Shown piece by piece: positions 1 through 6,238 of a stretch of 28,291 bases of DNA. How positions within the stretch are numbered: position 1 is the first letter of the stretch; every line of letters begins with the position of its first letter. A program made the position numbers and the translations under genes. The DNA comes from Actinomycetes bacterium (lineage in GTDB: Bacteria > Actinomycetota > Actinomycetes > Mycobacteriales > Mycobacteriaceae), in contig JAEZIA010000380.1 in NCBI GenBank assembly GCA_023416315.1, forward strand, positions 1-28,291, in the 5' to 3' direction. The notes under the pieces are model-generated. The model was not told the origin of the DNA. It did not search any database and saw nothing but the letters and a program-made list of their open reading frames with translations.

Positions 1-221
1 GGCACGTCCATCCCCGCGGTCTCGGCGAGATCCTGTGGGCCGTAGTGGTCGGCGAAGCACCACGCGCCGATCAGGGAGCGCTGACGCTGCGGCAGGGTCC
101 GCCGGACCGGCAGTGCGCGGGGGCCACCGAGCGGAACCTCGCGGGGCGAAAGCACTTCGATGCCATCGAATGTGGTTGCCTCACAGGGAACTTCGCGTGG
201 AGCGGTCTCGAGGTTGCTCAC
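1..221 (-). CDS. Pirin family protein, N-terminal part (3' end outside window)
   Basis: The minus strand from a GTG at 221 (a second GTG lies directly before it at 224) reads about 73 residues of a pirin-type N-terminus. It contains the typical stretch PVRRTLPQRQRSLIGAWCF followed by ADHYGPQDL and a GMDV near the edge, which precedes the first cupin metal-site histidines in this family. Pirins are double-cupin iron proteins, some with quercetin dioxygenase activity; others act as redox sensors or have no known role. The gene continues past base 1, so metal ligands cannot be inspected. It starts 30 bases after the EVE gene on the same strand and is probably co-transcribed with it. Family assignment is fairly firm; function is open. 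Confidence 0.75.
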   Translation of the reverse strand, partial: MSNLETAPREVPCEATTFDGIEVLSPREVPLGGPRALPVRRTLPQRQRSLIGAWCFADHYGPQDLAETAGMDV

Positions 222-251
222 CACCCCGAGCTTACGCCTCGGCGGGGCGCC

Positions 252-668
252 TCATGCGGCGAGTTGATGCGTCATCGCCTCGCGGAGCAGCAGGAAGTCG
301 GCCTCGTCGATGCGGAACACCCCGAACCGGAACTTGTAGCCCCAGCGCTGTGGATCGATGATGAACTCCAACCGGTCCAGCAGTGGTCGGATCGGTGTCG
401 CGGTGCAGGGCAGGAACTCCATCCTGCGGCGCCACGGATCCGACGGCCGATCCTGATAGGGCTCGTCGTCGGTGACCCGCCCGATGGCGGTGAACGCCTG
501 CAGCGGCTCGCCGTGGTCGAGCGCGGTTTTCGGCGAATAGAAGATGATCCAGTCGCCACGGGCCATTCTGCGCAACATATGCGGCTTGCCGTGGTTGGCC
601 TGCGTGAAGCCGCCGGCGACACCCCGCTGTACGTGGTCGGCGCTGACGGTATTGATCCAGTACGTCAT
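252..668 (-). CDS. EVE domain-containing protein
   Basis: This 138-residue protein is a stand-alone EVE domain, the usual length for bacterial members. Visible family features are the opening TYWINTVS, the GGFTQANHGKPH loop, the RMARGDWIIFYSP strand (a PUA-like core), an AFTAIGRVTD strand, and an RFGVFRI strand near the C-terminus. EVE domains belong to the PUA/YTH-like superfamily and bind modified bases in DNA or RNA; bacterial stand-alone copies are mostly uncharacterised. The ATG at 668 gives a start right at the conserved TYW motif. The pirin gene follows closely on the same strand. The family call is firm; the ligand is not known. Confidence 0.88.
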   Translation of the reverse strand: MTYWINTVSADHVQRGVAGGFTQANHGKPHMLRRMARGDWIIFYSPKTALDHGEPLQAFTAIGRVTDDEPYQDRPSDPWRRRMEFLPCTATPIRPLLDRLEFIIDPQRWGYKFRFGVFRIDEADFLLLREAMTHQLAA

Positions 669-720
669 GGACTCACGTTAGGTCGGGGGTCTGACACGTT
701 CGGCGGGTACGGCCGAGGCC

Positions 721-748
721 TGGAAAGGCGCACCCGGATTTTTATAGT
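721..748 (+). promoter_or_regulatory. Possible promoter between EVE and VOC genes
   Basis: TGGAAA (721-726) and TATAGT (743-748) are separated by 16 bases, a fair match to a housekeeping sigma promoter reading toward the VOC gene at 853. The same AT element read on the minus strand gives TATAAA and could instead serve the EVE gene. It is the only clearly AT-rich spot in the 184-base gap. Confidence 0.25.
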
Positions 749-852
749 GGTCAAGGCGGTCACGGCCGATGAACATGTGACAGCATGGCTGGCGGCGACA
801 ACCGACGTAAAAGCGACCCACCGAACCATTTGCGCGCGTTGGGCATTCGAGC

Positions 853-1545
853 ATGACCTGGGTCAGTGCGTTCCTCAGCTTCACCGCGAGTGAATACGAC
901 GACGGGGTGGCGTTGTGGCGTGAGCTGACCGGCTATACGTTGTCAGCCGATGAAGGGTTCCTCAGGGCGCAGCGGGTGACCTCGGGGCCGAGCGGCCTGC
1001 AGCTGGATGTCCACGTCCCTGATGTCCCGGCCGCGATCGAACAGGTGCGAGCGTTGGGAGCCAGTGTCGACGAGGGCGAGGATCCGGTTCGCGGCCGCTC
1101 TCCCGGCGGATTGCCGTTCCGGCTCGTCGTCGATTCGGGCCCGCTCGCCTCTGAGCCCAGCCACTGGCCGGGTGCGCATACCAGTCTGGTGGACCAGGTC
1201 TCCATCGACATCCCGCAGGAGCATTGGGAGTCCGAGTCGGCGTTCTGGATTGCCGTCACCGATTGGGAGAGGCAGATAATTCCCGGACTGACCGAGTACA
1301 TCTTTCTCACCCGGCCGGCCGGGGCGCCGCTGCGGATCATCTTGCAGCGGCTCGGCGAGCCCACCGGCACGGTACGGGCTCACCTTGATTGGGCTGTGTC
1401 AGATCGCCAGGCCGAGTCCGACCGACACGTCGCCGCCGGGGCGCGGGTGGTGCAGGTGAACCCGATTTGGACCGTGCTGGACGGGGTCGTCCCGTACTGC
1501 GTCACTGACCGGGACCCGGCCACGGGGCTGCACTACGAGAAGTGA
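853..1545 (+). CDS. VOC family protein, two-domain (glyoxalase/bleomycin resistance fold)
   Basis: A 230-residue protein made of two tandem VOC-type halves. The first half, about residues 1-115, carries the typical DVHVPDVPAAIEQVRALGA helix-strand segment. The second half, about 116-230, shows the same pattern (VDQVSIDIPQEHWESESAFW and later HLDWAVSDRQAE with HVAAGARVV). Proteins of this layout are annotated as glyoxalase or dioxygenase-like, usually without a proven substrate. No Shine-Dalgarno is obvious before the ATG at 853, so the transcript may be leaderless or the start may differ. It stands alone on the plus strand, convergent with the small membrane protein downstream. Confidence 0.75.
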   Translation: MTWVSAFLSFTASEYDDGVALWRELTGYTLSADEGFLRAQRVTSGPSGLQLDVHVPDVPAAIEQVRALGASVDEGEDPVRGRSPGGLPFRLVVDSGPLASEPSHWPGAHTSLVDQVSIDIPQEHWESESAFWIAVTDWERQIIPGLTEYIFLTRPAGAPLRIILQRLGEPTGTVRAHLDWAVSDRQAESDRHVAAGARVVQVNPIWTVLDGVVPYCVTDRDPATGLHYEK

Positions 1546-1564
1546 ACGCTATCCGGCCGACTAC

Positions 1565-1846
1565 CTAGTCCGCGCGGGCGTCCGACGATGGTCCCCGGCC
1601 ATCGCTGGAGATGTCGGGCGCGAACATCTCCGGAGTCATCGCCGGGTCGTCCGGCTCGGCCGTCGGAAGCTCGGCGGTCTCGACGGCGGTGGCCTGCTTG
1701 TGCTCGGCCCGCCAGTCCCGCAGCAGCAACACGATGCCCACGACGGCCAGCGCGACCACGGCAATCGCGACCCAGGTGCTATCGGTCAGCACCGCCACCA
1801 GCAGCGTGATCAACCCGGCCAGGGCCAGCACCACGACGATCCGCAC
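1565..1846 (-). CDS. Small membrane protein with two transmembrane helices
   Basis: A 93-residue protein is predicted from the GTG at 1846, chosen because GGGAGG lies about seven bases before it; an ATG-ATG further upstream (1864) would place that ribosome site inside the gene. Two hydrophobic segments of about 18-20 residues (around residues 2-20 and 25-44) are separated by a short polar turn (DSTW). They are followed by a basic stop-transfer (RDWRAEHK) and an acidic, Pro/Ser-rich cytoplasmic tail of about 45 residues. No domain was recognised. It lies 72 bases downstream of the TetR gene on the same strand and may share its transcript. Confidence 0.65.
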   Translation of the reverse strand: MRIVVVLALAGLITLLVAVLTDSTWVAIAVVALAVVGIVLLLRDWRAEHKQATAVETAELPTAEPDDPAMTPEMFAPDISSDGRGPSSDARAD

Positions 1847-1918
1847 GGGCCCGCCTCCCATCATTTGGTCGACACAGTTCTATCCGGATACCCACTCCCC
1901 CGCGCGAAATTGGCGGCT

Positions 1919-2518
1919 TCAGCGCGTCACCCGCGCGGGCCGCGGTGCGGCGGTCAGCATCGCGGCCAGCATCGTCACGATCTCGTCGAGGCTGTCGTCG
2001 TCCGCATCACCGGATTCCACCCGCCGCTCATGATCGGCGAGCAGGGCGAACATCGTCGTCGCGACGGCGCCGACCCGGTACTCCCGGGCGCTGCGGTCCT
2101 TCAGTGGCACGAGTCGGGCCAGGGCATCAAGAATCCGTGGCCAGGCCGATTCCGCCGGGCTCTGCGGCTCGCGCTTGAGCCGGATGCGTACGACCTCCAG
2201 AAAGCGGGCGTAGTGGGTGCCCTCGCTGTGGAAGAACGGGCCGACCAGAATCCGCAGCACCGCGTGGGCGTCGGCCATCTCATCGTCTGACATGCGGTCC
2301 AGCAGGGCTTGCCGCTCAACTTCCATCGGCGCCAGCCGGCGGGCCACCACCGCATCGATCAGGTCCTGTCGGCTGCGGAAGTAGTAGTTGACCGCGGAGT
2401 TGTTGCGCTGGCCTGCCGCGACCGCGATCTCACGCAACGGTACCTCGAAGCCATGCTCGGCGATCAGCCGTTCGGCGGCGTCGAGCAGTACTTCCCGAGA
2501 TCGGGCGCCGCGGTCCAC
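1919..2518 (-). CDS. TetR/AcrR family transcriptional regulator, divergent from kshA homologue
   Basis: The protein has about 200 residues, with an N-terminal TetR DNA-binding domain (LLDAAERLIAEHG, then REIAVAAGQRNNSAVNYYF) and a C-terminal all-helical ligand domain. The NNSAVNYYF recognition helix is typical of one large TetR subgroup. The start is uncertain: GTG at 2518 is given here, and an in-frame TTG at 2536 would add six residues. The gene is divergent from the Rieske oxygenase gene with a 22-bp perfect palindrome between them, so it most likely represses itself and that oxygenase and responds to a substrate or CoA intermediate. It does not resemble KstR beyond the family fold. Confidence 0.85.
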   Translation of the reverse strand: MDRGARSREVLLDAAERLIAEHGFEVPLREIAVAAGQRNNSAVNYYFRSRQDLIDAVVARRLAPMEVERQALLDRMSDDEMADAHAVLRILVGPFFHSEGTHYARFLEVVRIRLKREPQSPAESAWPRILDALARLVPLKDRSAREYRVGAVATTMFALLADHERRVESGDADDDSLDEIVTMLAAMLTAAPRPARVTR

Positions 2519-2546
2519 ATCGAGCAGTCTAAACAACGCTAGGCAG

Positions 2547-2568
2547 ATTTAAGCACTTGTGCTTAAAT
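2547..2568. promoter_or_regulatory. Palindromic operator between TetR and kshA homologue
   Basis: The arms ATTTAAGCAC (2547-2556) and GTGCTTAAAT (2559-2568) are perfect inverted repeats around a TT spacer. The site fills most of the gap between the two divergent genes and ends six bases before the ATG at 2575. A bound TetR dimer would block both promoters and the oxygenase start. The sequence does not fit the KstR (AACnnGTT core) or KstR2 (CAAGnnCTTG core) patterns, so it is taken as the site of the adjacent TetR. Confidence 0.75.
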
Positions 2569-2574
2569 GAGCGC

Positions 2575-3714
2575 ATGAACGAGATCCGGGAGATCGACCC
2601 CGGCACGCCGATGACCCGTTATGCGCGCGGGTGGCATTGCCTGGGCCTGGCCGAAGATTTCCGCGACGGCAAGCCGCACGGCATCGAAGCCTTCGGTGGC
2701 AAGCTCGTGGTCTACGCCGATTCCAAGGGCGACATCCATGTGCTCGACGGCTACTGCCGACACCTGGGCGCAGACCTGGCGATGGGTTCAATCAAGGGTG
2801 ACAACCTGGCGTGTGCCTTCCACGACTGGCGCTGGAACGGCGCGACCGGCCGTTGTGTCGAAATCCCCTATGCCCGAAGGGTTCCCAAGCTCGCACGGAC
2901 TCGTAAGTACCAGACCATCGAGGTCAACGGGCAGCTGCTGATGTGGCATGACCCAGAGGGTTCGACGCCGCCGGCAGAACTCACCCCGCCGACGATCGAG
3001 GGCTACGAGGACGGCCAGTGGTCGAAGTGGGCGTGGAACTCGATGGTCATCGAAGGGGCGCACTGCCGCGAGATCGTCGACAACAACGTCGACATGGCGC
3101 ACTTCTTCTACATCCACTACGCCTACCCCACCTACTTCAAGAACGTCTTCGAAGGCCATACCGCGAGCCAGTTCATGGAATCCAAAGGCCGCCAAGACTT
3201 CACCGAGAATCCCGAGAAGCTGTGGGAAGGCACGAAGCTACGTTCCGAGGCCACCTACTTCGGCCCGTCCTACATGATCAACTGGCTGCACAACGACCTC
3301 GCGCCGGACTTCACCGTCGAATCGGTGTTGATCAACTGCCACTACCCGATCGACCAGAACTCGTTCGTGCTGCAGTTCGGGGTCTCGGTGCAGAACATCC
3401 CTGGGTTGTCCGCGGAGAAGGCGGCCAAGCTCGCCGAAAAGTACTCGGAAATCTACAAGATCGGCTTCCTGCAGGACGTCGAGATCTGGAAACACAAGAC
3501 CCGGATCGAGAACCCGCTGCTGTGCGAGGAGGACGGCGCGCTCTACCAGTATCGGCGGTGGTACGAACAGTTCTACGTCGACGTCGCCGACGTCACCCCG
3601 GACATGACCAATCGGTTCGAGCTCGAGGTCGACACCACGCACGCCTACGACGTGTGGCAACGCGAGGTCGACGAGAACATGCGCAAGCGGGCTGCGGCGA
3701 CTTCGTCGGCCTAG
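2575..3714 (+). CDS. kshA: KshA-type Rieske oxygenase (3-ketosteroid 9-alpha-hydroxylase oxygenase homologue)
   Basis: A 379-residue Rieske non-heme iron oxygenase, close in length and sequence pattern to mycobacterial KshA. KshA, with the reductase KshB, hydroxylates C9 of 3-ketosteroids such as androstenedione and opens steroid ring B during cholesterol degradation. The N-terminal Rieske domain has C61-x-H63 and C80-x2-H83. The catalytic iron ligands are H176 and H181 (DMAHFFYIH) and D301 (FLQDVEIW). The landmarks TRYARGWHCLG, YFKNVFEGH and RRWYEQFYVDVADV all match KshA. ATG 2575 is used; an upstream in-frame TTG at 2557 lies inside the operator and is unlikely. No kshB or other steroid genes are nearby. 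Fast-growing mycobacteria often carry several KshA paralogues, so the exact substrate is inferred. Confidence 0.88.
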   Translation: MNEIREIDPGTPMTRYARGWHCLGLAEDFRDGKPHGIEAFGGKLVVYADSKGDIHVLDGYCRHLGADLAMGSIKGDNLACAFHDWRWNGATGRCVEIPYARRVPKLARTRKYQTIEVNGQLLMWHDPEGSTPPAELTPPTIEGYEDGQWSKWAWNSMVIEGAHCREIVDNNVDMAHFFYIHYAYPTYFKNVFEGHTASQFMESKGRQDFTENPEKLWEGTKLRSEATYFGPSYMINWLHNDLAPDFTVESVLINCHYPIDQNSFVLQFGVSVQNIPGLSAEKAAKLAEKYSEIYKIGFLQDVEIWKHKTRIENPLLCEEDGALYQYRRWYEQFYVDVADVTPDMTNRFELEVDTTHAYDVWQREVDENMRKRAAATSSA

Positions 3715-3715
3715 C

Positions 3716-4129
3716 TCACGCCGCGGTCCGCGGCCGGCCCAGCGGCAAGTGGACCACGGTCGCCACCTGTGCCGGCAGCGCAGCCTCGCTGCGGGACAGC
3801 AACTCGGCGCTCTCCGGCAGCTCGCGCGGGTTGAGCTGACCGTCGGCGATACGCCGCAGCATGTCGTGGGCATGGGCGAGCTGGTGACGTTTGCGGTATT
3901 GGCCGCCCGGCAGTTTGATCCCGGCCCACACCCCGTATTCCTCGCCGCTCTCGACGGCGCTGCGCGCGCAGGCGCGCTGCTGTGCGAGCGGGCACCGGCG
4001 TAGGCAGATGGTCCGTGCGCGGGTAGCCGACTGCTCGTACACGCGAGCCTTCGCCGCGCCGTCACTGGCGTCGTCGTCGGCGTAGCCAAACCACAGGTCG
4101 GGATCTGCCGAGCATGGGCGGTAGTTCAT
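3716..4129 (-). CDS. whiB5: WhiB-family iron-sulfur regulator, WhiB5-like
   Basis: A 137-residue WhiB protein. ATG 4129 is fixed by a strong AAGGAGG at 4135-4141. Four cysteines that could hold a [4Fe-4S] cluster are C6, C42, C46 and C54. The family turn motif appears as GVWAG (66-70), followed by a basic patch (KRH) for DNA contact. The spacing C-x3-C-x7-C is wider than the usual C-x2-C-x5-C. The C-terminal tail (about 90-137) is longer than in minimal WhiB proteins. Identification as WhiB5 rests on length and on synteny: M. tuberculosis whiB5 (Rv0022c) is likewise divergent from an XRE gene, a P60 gene and four small genes. WhiB5 has been linked to virulence and ESX gene control there. It converges on the kshA homologue with one base between stops. 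Confidence 0.85.
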   Translation of the reverse strand: MNYRPCSADPDLWFGYADDDASDGAAKARVYEQSATRARTICLRRCPLAQQRACARSAVESGEEYGVWAGIKLPGGQYRKRHQLAHAHDMLRRIADGQLNPRELPESAELLSRSEAALPAQVATVVHLPLGRPRTAA

Positions 4130-4258
4130 CAGAGCCTCCTTGGCTGGATTCATTGACGAAAGCGTATACACAACTCCCCACGGGCGCAAGAGGAACGTAG
4201 ACAAAAACGTATATTCGATAGTTCCTGTGTACCATCCGTATATGGCTGGAGCCCCACG
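4130..4258. promoter_or_regulatory. Divergent whiB5/XRE promoter region with repeated CGTATA sites
   Basis: This 129-base gap is clearly more AT-rich than its flanks. CGTATA occurs three times: 4163-4168, 4208-4213 and 4237-4242. The middle copy sits in AAACGTATATTC (4205-4216), which recurs exactly at 4662-4673 inside the XRE gene. Such clustering suggests binding sites for the XRE protein, giving autoregulation and shared control of whiB5. No clean -35/-10 pair could be assigned on either strand. The whiB5 ribosome site AAGGAGG lies at 4135-4141. Confidence 0.5.
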
Positions 4259-4999
4259 GTGAGCCGAGAGGCGGCGGGCGCAGCCATCCGGGCGTTGCGT
4301 GAGGCGCGGGACTGGTCGCTGGCGGATCTGGCCGCAGCCACCGGAGTCAGCATCATGGGTCTGAGCTTTCTGGAACGCGGCGTCCGAAAGCCGCACAAAG
4401 GCACAGTTCAGAAGGTTGAGAACGGCCTCGGCTTGCCAGCGGGCACCTACGCGCGGCTGGTGGTGGCCGAGGACCCGAACACCGAAATCGCTCCATTCCT
4501 GACTGATTCGTCCGCCGCGCGAAGCCAACAGCGAACCACCCCGAGCATCGTCGTCAACCGGCACAGTGACGCCGATGTGCTCGAGGCGCACGCCGAAGCC
4601 CACCTGGATTCACTCAACTCGTTGATAGCCCGGCTGCCAGCGGAGACGTCAAACGAATATGAAACGTATATTCAGTCTGTGATTGAGCAATGCGTGAAGG
4701 CCGAACTGCTGGCCGCCAATTCGTGGCGCGTCGCCGTCAATGCCGGAGCCGAATCGGTCGGCCGCCTGATGGCTCACCTCAAGTCGCTGGAGGCCATCCG
4801 GACCGGCCTGCTGGCCCGGATGCCGGGCAGTATCGGCGCACGTTTCGACCAGGCGTGTGCCCACTCACAACTGCCGGAGCCGGTGATCGCGGCACTGCTC
4901 GGGGTGGACGTCGAGACCGTCTGGGATATCCGGAATCGCGGCGCCGTCCCGCCGGGAGCGCTGCCGAGGGTACGGGCCTTCGTCGAGGAGCAGTCGTGA
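4259..4999 (+). CDS. XRE-family helix-turn-helix regulator (Rv0023-like)
   Basis: A 246-residue protein starting at GTG 4259. Residues about 7-60 form a Cro/C1-type helix-turn-helix (IRALREARDWSLADLAAATGV, then LSFLERGVRKP). A short variable linker follows, then a helical C-terminal domain (about 105-246). The end (PEPVIAALLGVDVETVWDIR) looks like a second small helix-turn-helix-like unit. In M. tuberculosis the equivalent position is Rv0023, also an XRE regulator. The gene opens the operon and overlaps the NlpC/P60 gene by four bases (GTGA), so the two are translationally coupled. It probably binds the CGTATA sites in its own promoter and at 4662-4673. The ligand or signal is unknown. Confidence 0.85.
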   Translation: MSREAAGAAIRALREARDWSLADLAAATGVSIMGLSFLERGVRKPHKGTVQKVENGLGLPAGTYARLVVAEDPNTEIAPFLTDSSAARSQQRTTPSIVVNRHSDADVLEAHAEAHLDSLNSLIARLPAETSNEYETYIQSVIEQCVKAELLAANSWRVAVNAGAESVGRLMAHLKSLEAIRTGLLARMPGSIGARFDQACAHSQLPEPVIAALLGVDVETVWDIRNRGAVPPGALPRVRAFVEEQS

Positions 5000-5781
5000 C
5001 TGCCACCGAGGTGGAAGTCCTGAGCCGGGCTCACGCGCTATTCGCCGGTCAGCACCCGACGGCGGTGTTCGACGCGCCGACTGGGGTGGCGCAGTCATCG
5101 GCAGACGGGTTGCCCGCGGCCTACCACCACGCGTCGGCGCGGCGCCACGCCGCGCTCGAGGGCGCCCGGCGCGTCGATGCCGAGATCTCGGCGATCCTGG
5201 CCCGTGCCCGGCGCGATCACCGGGAGGCTCAGCAGCAGACCCGCGCTGTTCTCGAGGCCGCCCGCGGCGATGTCGACACCGCACCCGACAATCCGGTGGC
5301 CCAACGGGAGTTGATGCGCCGGCGGGCCGCGCGGCTACGGGCTCAGCACGCCCACGTCGTGACGGCCCGACGGCGGGCTCGGCGGCGACTCGCCTTGCTG
5401 CGGGCCCTGAGATACCGCCTGCGACGGCATCGACTGCCCGCACCGAACTCGCGGGCAGGGCTCGCGGTGCGGGCGGCGTTGTCACGGCTGGGTTGCCCGT
5501 ATGTCTGGGGCGCCACCGGTCCGGATCGCTTCGACTGTTCGGGCCTGGTCAAATGGGCGTATGCCCAGGCCGGTGTGCAGTTGGATCGCACCACCTACGA
5601 CCAGATCAACGACGGTATACCGGTGCCGCGCTCGCAGGTCCGCCCCGGTGATCTGGTGTTCCCGCACGCCGGGCATGTTCAGATGGCGATCGGCAACGGA
5701 CTGGTGGTGGAGGCACCGCATGCCGGCGCCAACGTCCAGATCAGCCGACTGGGAACCGACGTCGTGGTTCGTCGGCCGTAG
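4996..5781 (+). CDS. NlpC/P60 peptidoglycan hydrolase with N-terminal helical domain, no signal peptide (Rv0024-like)
   Basis: A 261-residue protein. Residues about 45-140 are a long, charged, Ala/Arg-rich helical region. Residues about 155-261 are an NlpC/P60 cysteine peptidase domain, which cleaves D-Glu-type stem peptide bonds of peptidoglycan. The triad is intact: C181 in RFDCSGLV, H227 in HAGHVQMAIG, and H242 in VEAPHAG. The landmarks YVWGATGPDRFDCSG and VRPGDLVF are canonical. The N-terminus has no Sec or Tat signal, although its substrate lies outside the membrane, so export by another route (type VII) is inferred. The helical region resembles the two following gene products. The protein is somewhat shorter than M. 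tuberculosis Rv0024 (about 281 residues, from memory). Confidence 0.9.
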   Translation: MTATEVEVLSRAHALFAGQHPTAVFDAPTGVAQSSADGLPAAYHHASARRHAALEGARRVDAEISAILARARRDHREAQQQTRAVLEAARGDVDTAPDNPVAQRELMRRRAARLRAQHAHVVTARRRARRRLALLRALRYRLRRHRLPAPNSRAGLAVRAALSRLGCPYVWGATGPDRFDCSGLVKWAYAQAGVQLDRTTYDQINDGIPVPRSQVRPGDLVFPHAGHVQMAIGNGLVVEAPHAGANVQISRLGTDVVVRRP

Positions 5782-5820
5782 TGAGTTGTTCGGCGAAATC
5801 TCGCTGAGTACCGTCGACGC

Positions 5821-6180
5821 ATGGCTGAGCACGTCGGAGCGTCGGGGGAGGCCCTCGAGGCAGCCCGATCGCTGCTCGCCGCCCGCGACCGAGACCTCGC
5901 CGAGGCCGACGCCGAACTCGTTGAGGTGGTCTCAGGGGCGTACGCCGCTGCCACCGAGGCCATCCGGAAGTTGGATGCCGTCGGTACCGAGATCGAGACG
6001 GCCGTCGCTGGGCAAGCGGTTGCCGGGCCCGCCGAAGGACGCGAATTCGCGCGGCTGTTGCTCGCCAAGCAACGCGAGATCAGTGACATCCTGCTCGCCG
6101 CCCGAGCCGACGCGGACGCGAAAGTGGTTGAGTTTCAACGGCTTCTGGACCGATATCAGGTTCCGTCCCCACCCGGCTAG
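5821..6180 (+). CDS. Small helical protein, DUF4226-like (Rv0025-like)
   Basis: A 119-residue, almost wholly alpha-helical acidic protein with no signal peptide or transmembrane segment. Two long amphipathic helices (about residues 8-64 and 72-112) are joined by a turn with P70. The second helix carries GREFARLLLAKQREISDIL, a pattern repeated in both neighbouring proteins. I place it in the DUF4226-type family seen in mycobacterial ESX-associated genes, from memory and without a search. It is the domain alone, without a fused effector. It starts 39 bases after the NlpC/P60 stop and is likely in the same transcript. It matches the length of M. tuberculosis Rv0025 (120). It could be a chaperone, adaptor or secreted partner. 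Confidence 0.75.
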   Translation: MAEHVGASGEALEAARSLLAARDRDLAEADAELVEVVSGAYAAATEAIRKLDAVGTEIETAVAGQAVAGPAEGREFARLLLAKQREISDILLAARADADAKVVEFQRLLDRYQVPSPPG

Positions 6181-6188
6181 AAGGTGAA

Positions 6189-6217
6189 TTGTCGGCGACG
6201 CACTGCGCCGATACAGT
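6189..6217 (+). promoter_or_regulatory. Internal promoter before the 468-residue protein
   Basis: TTGTCG (6189-6194) and TACAGT (6212-6217) are spaced by exactly 17 bases, a good sigma-A-type match in the 58-base gap. An imperfect inverted repeat overlaps it: GTCGGCGAC at 6191-6199 and GTCGCCGGC at 6216-6224, one mismatch in nine. Transcription would start near 6225 and leave about 14 bases of leader with AAAGGG before the GTG at 6239. Confidence 0.4.
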
Positions 6218-6238
6218 CGCCGGCATGAAAGGGCACCG

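Noticed and set aside
45..893. Long plus-strand open frame across the first 0.9 kb
   Set aside because: It is antisense to the pirin and EVE genes, both of which have clear family motifs. High GC leaves long empty frames opposite real genes.
2547..2568. KstR or KstR2 operator
   Set aside because: The palindrome lacks the AACnnGTT core of KstR and the CAAGnnCTTG core of KstR2. The adjacent TetR is the better candidate.
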